Origin: Nicotiana tabacum
Lineage: Eukaryota; Streptophyta; Magnoliopsida; Solanales; Solanaceae
Length of the DNA stretch: 64,000 nucleotides
Assembly: GCF_000715075.1 (NCBI RefSeq)
Contig: NC_134082.1
Coordinates: forward strand, 107,858,399-107,922,398
Direction: 5' to 3'
The notes below the pieces were generated by a model. That model had not been told where the DNA came from. It saw only the letters and a list, made by a program, of their open reading frames with translations, and made no database searches. The translations under genes and the position numbers were made by a program. Of the stretch, positions 48,279 to 57,203 are shown in pieces. Within the stretch, counting starts at the first letter, position 1; each line of letters begins with the position of its first letter.

Positions 48279-49599
48279 CTAAGACTTTATCAACTCAAGC
48301 TTATCCCAGGGATCTTGGTCCGATGCCTCCTCAAAATCATCTGTCTGAACTGCCCGACCCCTAAGTTGTGCTGGCAATGGGGTGCTAACCCCTGGCGGGA
48401 CGGACTGTAACCAAATCAAGTACTCCTGAGTACACTCGGGCCTGCCAACGTCCTCTACTAATGTATTTTTCTTTATCCTCTTTGCATTGTTCCAGTATTG
48501 CACATACTTGATTTCATCAGCCGCCTTTTTTGCTAAAATTTATGATGTGCCTCCGAAGATTCAAAGTTGGAGGCTCTTTTTGTCTTCTGCCCAATTGCCG
48601 CATTACCCTAACGGGAGTGTACGACCTGACACACTTGAGTCCTATCAGCATCAAGAAAGGCTGTATGAGGCACCCTACCAAGATATCATCCAAAGGTAGC
48701 CAAAGGTAAGCCCACAAAACATTCCCATTTGTCCTCAAACCAAGGAACTCAATCCAAGCCATGACGCCTACTGGGTATGTAAACTTAGGAGATTTCATCC
48801 TACGTTCGATGCATACTACCCGATCCCTCAAGGCACGGTCGATGTGACAAAGTAAGGAAGCGGTGTGAAAATGCTCCATCATCCATAGCTGTAGAAAAAT
48901 GTAACTTCCCTCAAAATATCTGACACCTCCCCTAACCTCACTCAGGGCTCGGTACAACTCCACTAAGATCATCGGCACAACGGTAACAGTTTTGCATTGC
49001 TTCTCATGAAATAGTGCCATTACCACTGACTGCAGACGGGTGCTAATGTGCCTCTCATCTAATGGAAAAATCAATAATCCCAACAAAGCAAGGCTGAAAG
49101 CTTCGAGGCGACATCTTTGCCACTTTGCCTTGGTTGTGCAGAACTCATCCCAAAAGACGTCAAAACTATCCTGTAGTCCAAATCTAGCAAACAAATAATC
49201 CAAGGATATCCAGGACTGCTCGAGACATTTTAAATGCTTATTATCTTTCAGGCCCAGGTCGCTGAGGAATCTTGTCCTAGAGTGGTCTCGGGAAAGTATC
49301 ATGTCCTTGCCTATATAGCTTAAATGAGTGAGACCAGCCATTTCCGCCAAGGTATGAGTCATCTCACACTCTTCAAATCTGAAAATCAAATTTTACGGAT
49401 CCCAATAAGTCAGCGTCGTCTCCACTAAGTCTAGGCGGGGTGTGATATCAAGAAGGGAAGTTAAGGTGCCCAATTTCTGCATTAACTCATGCTGCTCTAA
49501 CGATGAAAACATTTTCCACCACTTGATCAACTTCCTAGGAATCTTTACTACCATTAGCACTTTGGATCGAATCAGGGGGTCCATACCTGAATGAAGCAA
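48279..49599 (-). pseudogene. E3 ORF1, plant mobile domain protein
   Basis: Aligns by eye with E2 ORF1: LIKWWKMFSSLEQHELMQKL, TYWDP (TAA) then LIFRFEECEMTHTLAEMAGL, WQRCRLEAFSLALLGLLIFP and TVTVVPMILVELYRALSEVR. One in-frame TAA interrupts between YWDP and LIFRF, and a frameshift near 48530 separates the main part from a tail starting QYWNNAKRIKKNT. The WQRCR segment missing in E2 is present here. Function in the element is unknown. Confidence 0.85.
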
Positions 49600-49669
49600 A
49601 CATGGTTAGAGACTCGGGACACTACGTGACCCCACCACATTTCCTAATGGACAAATGCAGGACACAACT

Positions 49670-50170
49670 TGGCTATATTTGCAAAAGGCCTAAGTGGCTG
49701 AAAGTGGCTATTAGCGCAAACTTGACAAAGTTGACCTCTAATGCATGAGAAATACTCCATCTAAAGCTTACATGACTCTAATATCCCGACAATCATGGTC
49801 TTAAAAATTACTTTGCGGAAATGGGCCCTTTTTTTGCAAAAATGGCCGATGTGGCCAAATGTGGCTAGGGACGCAAACACGACATGGATGGACCTTAAAG
49901 TGATATGATACCGAGTTATAAACTCAAGATCCTAAGACAAGAGTAATTGAGCCACTCTTGCAAAAATAACCCTATTTTGCAAGAATGACTGATGTGGCCA
50001 AAAGTGGCTAGACATGCAAATTTGACATGAATGAAACTTAGAATTAAGAGGAAACTTTATTTTAGACTCAATATCCTAAGACATGAGATAACAAACTATT
50101 TTGAGAAAACATTTCTATTTTTGCAAAAACGGCCAATGTGGCCAAATATGGCTATACATGCAAGATTTGG
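49670..50170 (-). repeat. Degenerate 140-150 bp repeats in the E3 leader
   Basis: Four copies of TTTTGCAAAAATGGCCGATG followed by TGGCCAAATGTGGCTA and ACGCAAAC at about 49679, 49833, 49975 and 50112. The core GGCC..GGCC forms a short hairpin. Confidence 0.7.
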
Positions 50171-50210
50171 CTACGACCCCGGAAGCCAAGAACCTAGGAC
50201 CTACTAGGAA

Positions 50211-50280
50211 GACCAGACCCTATGTGGGTTGCCTACATATCCCGCCCCAGAAGATGAGAATCAGGTTCGCATAGTTCGGG
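50211..50280 (-). other. Structured motif A, E3 leader copy
   Basis: Minus strand: CCCGAACTATGCGAACCTGA, TTCTC apical region, GGGATATGTAGGCAACC, GGGTCTGGTC. The apical stem is weaker in this copy. Confidence 0.65.
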
Positions 50281-50334
50281 AAGATTGAACATGGGAGGAA
50301 GCCTTTAAAAAAATGCAACTAATTTGGAAAAACC

Positions 50335-50600
50335 ATTTTTTTTTGTATTTTTGATGAAAATTGAATTTTTTTTGGATTTTTCTTTTTCTCCATTTTTGAA
50401 TTTTTGGGAAAATGATGGAAAATGTAAAATCGTTTTGGATTTTCTTTTTTCTTTTTTTTCTTTTTTGGAAAATGATGGAAAATGTAAAATCTTTTTGGAT
50501 TTTCTATTTTCAAATTTTTTTTTTTGGAAAATAATGGAAAAATGTAAAATCTTTTTTGGATTTTTCATTTTCATTTTGATTTTTGGAAAACTATAAAAAA
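50335..50600 (-). repeat. A-rich tandem repeats in the E3 leader
   Basis: Four copies (about 55-65 bp) containing GGAAAATGATGGAAAATGTA and TTTTTTGGATTTTC (plus sense). Open frames here are low complexity (K/F runs). Confidence 0.75.
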
Positions 50601-51207
50601 TGTGAGTGGACCCTACTTTCTTCATTTTCACCCTTCTTTCCCAAGCATCGAGCCGCCAAATGACCTTTTTACCCTCACAGATGCAACATTTAGCACATAG
50701 GATGATTAAATGTCATTTTGGGCCATGAGCCCATTTTGACAAAATTTGGACAGGCTTCCTACAAAGGGACACGGTACCTGGGACCGAGCCCTACTAGGTC
50801 TAAATAACATGATGCAAATAAAAATGACCTAAAGGCTGACCTAAGTTTGAGATTCACTAACAAGGCAATTCGGGGGAGCGTATGGTCGATGGCGACTGCT
50901 CAAGCTTTCCACCCACTCCATACGTCCGACGGCCCCCCTCCTAAATCAAGGGTGACTCAACAAAGAGTTCGTGCATGCGACGCGTGCTCCGAAACTTGTT
51001 GCGGAAAAATTGACTGGGTAATTTATATGATGACATTTATAAAGCAGTAAACACATAAAGCAAAAACTGGAAACACATAAACAACTAGCAAATAACAAGA
51101 TATAAAAACATAATTAAAATTAAGTAAAGCTAATGAAAAAGCATAAAAACCTCAACCAAATATTCTAAAAGCCAACAAAATCAAGTACTAGCTCGAACCC
51201 GCAAGTG

Positions 51208-51225
51208 TCCCCAGCAGAGTCGCCA
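51208..51225 (-). other. E3 primer-binding site, tRNA-Arg
   Basis: Minus strand TGGCGACTCTGCTGGGGA, four bases after the LTR end. It matches the 3' end of plant tRNA-Arg(ACG) as I remember it, with one mismatch (T for C). tRNA-Arg priming is typical of Ogre elements. Confidence 0.8.
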
Positions 51226-51229
51226 GAGA

Positions 51230-51499
51230 TGTCATAACCTTTTTTAACCAAACCTCACTTAACGCTCTTAAATTAATAAAAAGATTTAGTAAAACTCGAA
51301 AAGGGTTTTCCAATTAGAACGTGACAAAATTGTTTTAAAAAGGAAAATAACTCAGAGTCGCCCCCTGACATTGATTTCAGTGTGCCAGGTCACCGTTTTT
51401 AAAAATAATTTTCCTTTAAAACACTTTGAACTCCAAGACATAAGTCCGCACCAGAGATTCGGGTAAAGGGTTCATTTGACTCGGGGAGAAGGTGTTAGG
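51230..51499 (-). repeat. E3 5' LTR, last 270 bp
   Basis: Homologous to 33133-33407 with small indels and roughly ten substitutions. It is cut at 51499, inside the conserved GTGTTAGG motif, by E4. The rest of the LTR should resume after E4, beyond the window. Confidence 0.9.
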
Positions 51500-52039
51500 T
51501 GTGAGCACGTGATTTTTGTTTTGCGCGACAGTCGCTCCAAAAGAATAAAATTGGTCCTGCTGTACAATTTTGGATTTCCGTGCGGCACTTTGCTGATTTA
51601 TTTGTGACTTTGGCCCGTTTTTATTTATTTACTTTATTAAAACAAAATTCAAAAAATGTGTACGTGTCATGCATAATCTGAACCGTAACATGGTTTAAAT
51701 AGAAAAAGCATAAACAAGCATCTTCGTCCGTGATGTTATGTTGTTTGATTTTACCTGTTTTGAAATATTTTTAGTGTGTGTGCAAATAATTGTAGTGAGT
51801 GTGTATTTAATTTTTATTTTTGATTTTTTTTTGCTTAGTTTTGTTTTTAAAATAAATAAGGAAAAGAGATGAAAATAATAATAAAAAAAATAATAAAAGA
51901 AAGAAAAGAAAAGACCCCTTCCGGACTTGGGCCAATTTGTTAAATTGGCCCAACAAACTCAGCCCAAAACCTAGGCCTGCCCGGTCCAGTCCAGATGATG
52001 CCCAGAGAGAGTCCAAACGACGTCGTATGGATACAGTTT

Positions 52040-52080
52040 GATCTGGGCCGTTGATCTCAGATTGATCAACGGCCAAGATC
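52040..52080 (+). repeat. E4 LTR inverted repeat 1
   Basis: GATCTGGGCCGTTGATC and GATCAACGGCCAAGATC, 17-base arms with one mismatch, loop of 7. A shorter relative occurs in LTR-B (26489-26515). Confidence 0.9.
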
Positions 52081-52232
52081 ACATTTCCTATACCCACGAA
52101 CAGAACCCGACCCGTTTCCACCCGGACCAACCCAAACCCCCTTTAGTTGAAACGACATCGTTCCCCCGAGGCCTTTAGATCTAAACCATTGATTCCAGTT
52201 AATCCGATGGCTGAGATCAGCCGCCTATTCCA

Positions 52233-52239
52233 TATATAA
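52233..52239 (+). promoter_or_regulatory. E4 LTR TATA candidate 1
   Basis: TATATAA in CCATATATAAGCC. Confidence 0.5.
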
Positions 52240-52446
52240 GCCTATAACCTTACCCTGCCCCCCCATCAGATACCCCAGCTCTCGTCTTCAACCTCATCCC
52301 CATCAAACCCTAGAGCCGCCCCTGTATCCTCCACCATGAAAACCGGCGGCATGGACGCCGGTGACTTTCCCTTTAACACCCTAGAACCCCCTTGCCATCC
52401 TGAACATGAATCCATTAACCCTGTAGTTCGAATCCCTCCCCACCTT

Positions 52447-52472
52447 CTCGAATCTTCATTTGAAGATTCGAG
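52447..52472 (+). repeat. E4 LTR inverted repeat 2
   Basis: CTCGAATCTTCA-TT-TGAAGATTCGAG, perfect 12-base arms with a 2-base centre. Confidence 0.9.
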
Positions 52473-52659
52473 TCGAAACTCGATCTACACGGTTCAACCC
52501 CAGCTTCACACCAGATACTCCCCAGACCCCCCTCGTGACCAAACCATACTTGGTTTGGTCCGAATCTGATCAGGGAAGCCTGAATCCCAGATCTAAGTTT
52601 GAAGGTTTTGTGTCCTTTGTCACTGGTTCATACCGGTTCAACCGAAGAGATTAAGGTCT

Positions 52660-52715
52660 AATGGACTTCAATCAAAGTGTTTCTCATCTGAGAAACACTT
52701 CGATTAAAGTCCATT
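52660..52715 (+). repeat. E4 LTR inverted repeat 3
   Basis: 27-base arms starting AATGGACTTCAATC and ending GATTAAAGTCCATT around a 2-base centre; 25 of 27 positions pair. The two non-pairing positions are C/A and A/C on the plus strand, which would be G-U pairs in antisense RNA. Confidence 0.9.
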
Positions 52716-53534
52716 CAGTCTTAAGAAAAGTTTGTCCAAATCCGAGTTCAAACTGTTAACTTTTCAAGTTTTAAGGTGAGTCATCTTCTTCTTTTCTTAT
52801 TTTTTTTAGTCCGTTGATTTGTTTTAAAAGTCTGTTCATATTTGTTTTAATTTTACCAACTTTGTTTGTCAACTTTGCCTGAACTTCTGTTTGTTTGAAT
52901 GAGTCTTTCCATTTGTTCTGATAATGTGTATATAGATGTTGTGCAAGTAGCTGATTTTCAAGTCTGGACTGACTAGTTGACTCCTCGAGTGTATTTCTGC
53001 TTAGTCAGTATAATTCGAACCATGTATCGATACTGTTTAAATGTCTGATTTTTGGCTACGATTGTGTATGTTAATGCTAATATAGTTGAGTCGACATGTG
53101 TCGTCAATTAGTTTCAACTGTCCGAACAATAACAAATCGATTTGCTTCTGTTGAACATTTTCCTGAATCAATTAAGAACCAAGTCCTGTTACTTATAGTC
53201 GTTAATATGATTTCAGAAACCTAAGGCTTGATCTGTAATTGAAATCTGAGCTGATAGCATGTGCACTTGTGCACAACATGTGCATTGTGCACAGCCTGTT
53301 TTCCTGCATAAAAAGGCTTTTGATTTTAAAAAATGGTTTGACAGCATATGCTGTCAGATATATTCTACTGCCCATATTTGCTTTTGGTTAATAAAATGGA
53401 AAAGTTTAAGGCTGCCAGGGGAATGATGGGGTTTTATACTTAATTAGCTAAAGTGGAACTGAAAAGAAAAAGGCACATGGGAGGGGTGTTTGATATACTC
53501 TAAACAGGTTGTTAAAAGGGGTAATGGGAAGGCT

Positions 53535-53542
53535 TATAAAAA
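53535..53542 (+). promoter_or_regulatory. E4 LTR TATA candidate 2
   Basis: TATAAAAA in GGCTTATAAAAAGGGATG, followed by a purine-rich stretch. It looks the stronger of the two candidates. Confidence 0.5.
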
Positions 53543-55335
53543 GGGATGACCTAAGAGAGGGAAAAGGGGATACACGGTGAGGAAGGATTAGAGGTTAGAG
53601 AATACACACATAGACAGAAGAGAGTAAAGAAGAAAGAATACCACCTGATATTAAAAGTGAAACAGAGTGAAAGGGGGATTAGGAATAGACATAGACCCCC
53701 ATCAGTCTGGAAAGGGGAAAACACATTGAGATAGATATACACACATAAACAGAAAAGCTGGAAAAGAACTCTTGTTTGATAACACAGACAGACAAAACTA
53801 GAAATTGCATTCTTATTTGCTGTTTTTATTGGTCTTGATCTGCTGTCCAACACTGATCCTTTCTAAATCCAACTGAGTCTGTTGGTTGTTTGTTGGTCTA
53901 TTCTGAGACTTGGTCTAGCTGGGATCTAGATTCTCCCCCAATTGTTTCGTTTGTTGCTGCTGCTGTTACTCTGATTCCTGTTGCTGCTGACCTTTTGCTT
54001 CACTTCTCCTTTGCATTTTCAGTATTTCCAGGTACACATTTCAAGTCCCATATTGATGTAACTGAAACAGTTTGAAAGCATGAAATGAAAAAGGTTGAAG
54101 AAGTTCAAAGTTATTTGTTGTAATATTCATAGTATATTAAGGGGTCTGTGCAGTTGTTAGTTCCCAATTCAATAGTACGAAAAAATGTATGTTACCCAAT
54201 ACTTGTCTGAGCTTGGTCCTTCATGTTTTAGTTTGTAGCTATTTGTTAATGCGGGGTATGGATACTCCAAACTTATACTATGCTGACTTGTTTTATTTTA
54301 GTCTTTTTGCTGGATCTCGTTAGGCAGCACATAAGATCATATTCAAATCCCATTAGTAACAACGCCTAGTAGTTAATTCCCTTAATTCAGCCCCAATAAG
54401 TCTAGTTAAATTCAATTCAAGAAACGTTGGGACACAAGTATAAATATTGGGTCAATCTCGAATGTAATTTCTTTGTCCGATTAAAGTATGTTTCACAAGT
54501 TATGACATCCCTCCACTTTGTAAATGATTAGTCAGAAATTGATAAGAATCCGGATTAGACAAAAGCATACAGTTAAATTAGCATGTGCCTTTTCTTCTAG
54601 TTTTAAAGACAAATGCATTAGAAATGTAGCCATTTTAGGATATCCTTTTCTAAAAATAATGAGACGAGCCTCGCCAAATAAAAAAAATACGAATTGCGGG
54701 GCCCTCAACAACTAATCATAATATTTAGAATTCGGGCTAGGCCATTTAGTGAATCTCATGGCCTTCTCAAAAAATAACAACGCGCTAGACTTTTCAGGCA
54801 CGGTTTAAGTAAATTATGTTCTTAAATTCGGGTGCACATTGATGTGACCCAAATCCAAATCTCAACGGAGTCAAAAATGTGTTAACAACTACGGGTGCAT
54901 TGATTGTGACGTGGTTCGAGATGCATTTTCACGACGTTGTAATTCTATAAAAAAAAAATGATAATAATAAAAGCGGTTTTAAATCTTAATAAAAGCACAT
55001 AAGCCACAACATGTATTTAAATTAGATATTTAGCCATTATAGCAATTTAAGCGACCGTGCTAGAACCACGGGATTCGAGGGTGCCTAATACCTTCCCTCG
55101 GGTCAACAGAATTCCTTACTTAGAATTTCTGGTTCGCAGACTTCATTTGGAAAAGTCGAATATTTTCCTCGATTTGGGATTCAAGATAAACCGGTGACTT
55201 GGGACACCAAAAACCAAACCTTTCCCAAGTGGCGACTCTGAATTAAATAAATAATCCCATTTCGAATATTGTCACTTAAATTGGAAAAACTCCACCCGCG
55301 CATTTTACGCGCGCAAAAAGGAGGTGTGACAGCTC

Positions 55336-55353
55336 TGGCGACTCTGCTGGGGA
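55336..55353 (+). other. E4 primer-binding site, tRNA-Arg
   Basis: TGGCGACTCTGCTGGGGA, four bases after the LTR end and identical to the E3 site. Confidence 0.85.
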
Positions 55354-56161
55354 CCGAACCCAGAACCACTGGTTCAGGGTTCAAGAATTCGAGCTTAGAA
55401 TAATTGTTATATTTGGCTTTATTATCTGATCTTTATTACATGTTTTTGCATAACGTGCTAAATGTTGTCTTTTACCGCTTTGATATTATCTGAACTGTAT
55501 ATAAACTGTGCCGAAACCCTTCTCTTCTTACCTCCGGGGAGAAGCTCGCTGGTCGAGACTCCCTATTCTGTTAGTATCAATACCTAAAATAAGAAAGAGG
55601 TCGGACAAGTTACAAAGCCGGACGATCTCGCGGGTCCCCGGTACGTAGCCCCCTCATCGACTCGAGTTGTCCGCTCGGGTACACAGTCTAGAACAAATAC
55701 CTAGGTTACGAACCTAGAATAACTTGACTTCATGCCGGATCCCTAGTAGGAACGCTTATTTGCATCATGTTGCATTTGACTTAGGGGACTCAACACAGGG
55801 GTTGGGTCCGTCTAGGATTAGCAACCTGAAATGAAAAGACCATCCTGATGCATCCTATTTGTTTCCGTGCATTTATTTGTCTCGGACATGCATGCTGCCT
55901 GACTTTGGAGTATTTGAAAAATAAACAAAAAAAAATAACAGTGTATAGGGCTAATTTTCTACTTTGAAAAATAGCAATGCCCAATTACTGTCAAAACTCT
56001 GCCAAAATTTTACGATAATAAAAGGGAAAATGTTTTGTTTTCAGTAATTTGCTTTACTAAGAAAAAGAAAAACAAAAAGATAGAAAAATAGTCTTTTATT
56101 TTTGGAAAGTTGTTTGTTGAAAAGGAAAGAATTTTGTTCTAAAATAATTCGGTTAATTTTA

Positions 56162-56229
56162 CCGAACTACGCGGGTCTGATTCTCACCGGATGTGAGATA
56201 CGTAGGCAAACCTCATCGGTTCCGGCCCC
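56162..56229 (+). other. Structured motif A, E4 leader copy 1
   Basis: CCGAACTACGCGGGTCTGAT, apical stem TCTCAC/GTGAGA, GATACGTAGGCAAACC, CGGTTCCGGCC. Basal stem CTACG/CGTAG. The longest apical stem of the set. Confidence 0.8.
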
Positions 56230-56668
56230 AATTTTTAAAATCCAAAAAAAAAAAAATATTTTTCTTTAGAAAAAAAAAAGAAATAAAAAAAATATAGAAG
56301 TTTTCTTTAAAATCAAATAAAATAAAAATAAAAAAAATAAAAAAAAATAGTCTTCTTCTTTCTGAAGTCTTTCATATGAAAAAATGAAATAAGCAGCAAC
56401 AAAAATCAAAAAAAAAAAAATACGCTTTGCTTTCTAGTCTCTTTTTGTAAAATGTCCAAAAATATATATATTTGAAAAATTGAATTTCAAAATATTAGGA
56501 TTTTTCTTTAGAAGTGCTTTTGTAAATAAATAAAACTCATAATTCCGCATCATTTTCTTAAAAGTCCTTCTTTCAAAATTTAAGAGGCAACATCACATAC
56601 GTTCTTTCTTCCGTAGAAAGGGTGAAACAAATGGAAAAAAAATCAACCAAACAAATTTTCTTTTTTCG

Positions 56669-56704
<36 letters not shown>

Positions 56705-56785
56705 AAAATTGAATAAGTAAATAAACAAAGAATAGACAAATCTTTTGAGTCCTATGAGCACTTGCTTCTTTATATTTTTTTAGCT

Positions 56786-56854
56786 TCGAACTACGTAATG
56801 ATCTGATTCACGTAGGCATCGTGATACATAGGCAATCCTCATCGGATCCGGTCG
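56786..56854 (+). other. Structured motif A, E4 leader copy 2
   Basis: CGAACTACGTAATGATCTGA, apical stem TCACG/CGTGA, GATACATAGGCAATCC, CGGATCCGGTC. Basal stem CTACGTA/TACATAG with one mismatch. Confidence 0.75.
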
Positions 56855-57203
56855 CACTTCTTTTACTGAAAAATAAAAAAAAAGAAAAGAAAAGGAAAGA
56901 AAAAAAAACTAATAAGAGGGAAATACCGGAATGACGCATGCTCTCGTAGCAAATATATAGTAGTCCACTTAACTGTATAGGTGCATCATGCCTAACGTGA
57001 GATTAACTATCTGTTATTTGCTACAAATTAACCGTGCGCTTGTCGATGAGTATATTCAGGGTTTTTGAAAAGACGGTTGGTTTAGTGAAAGTCTGGCCTC
57101 GCACTCATACTTCACGAGGTCAAAGAGAAGTGTTCAACTTCCTGTTGTTAGGACCAGAAGCAGTACTCACACTTACTTCACCAGGTCAAAAGGAAGTGTG
57201 GAA

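Larger units (their letters stand above)
49600..51207 (-). other. E3 leader
   Basis: Between the primer site and ORF1, non-coding. Holds motif A (50211-50280), a T-rich/A-rich tandem array (50335-50600) and a set of about 140-bp repeats (49670-50170). Confidence 0.65.
33133..51499 (-). mobile_element. E3: Tat/Ogre-type Ty3/gypsy element, minus strand, inserted in E2
   Basis: In element order: partial 5' LTR (51499-51230), tRNA-Arg primer site, leader, ORF1, gag, protease, an apparent intron, RT, RNase H, archaeal-type RNase H, integrase, structured 3' region with two tandem arrays, polypurine tract, 3' LTR (36450-33133). ORF1 upstream of gag, a second RNase H, a protease-RT intron and a tRNA-Arg primer are Ogre traits. 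All ORFs carry stops or frameshifts. The two LTRs differ by roughly 4% over 270 bp by my count. Its 5' LTR is interrupted by E4. Confidence 0.9.
51500..55331 (+). repeat. E4 5' LTR (3832 bp)
   Basis: Starts TGTGAGCACGTGATTTTTGT and ends GGAGGTGTGACA. Contains two TATA candidates (52233, 53535), three strong inverted repeats (52040-52080, 52447-52472, 52660-52715), the conserved GGTGCCTAATACCTTCC (55080-55096) and TGGCGACTCTG (55230-55240). A small ORF (52336-52569, 77 codons) after the first TATA has no known domain. Confidence 0.95.
55354..57203 (+). other. E4 leader
   Basis: Non-coding, with A-rich runs around 56230-56350 and 56870-56920 and two motif A copies. Small ORFs here (for example 57034-57426, overlapping the gag start in another frame) have no domain signature. 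There is no plant-mobile-domain ORF. Confidence 0.7.

Noticed and set aside
52336..52569. 77-codon ORF in the E4 LTR as a gene
   Set aside because: No domain; it lies in the LTR transcript leader, at most a short upstream ORF.
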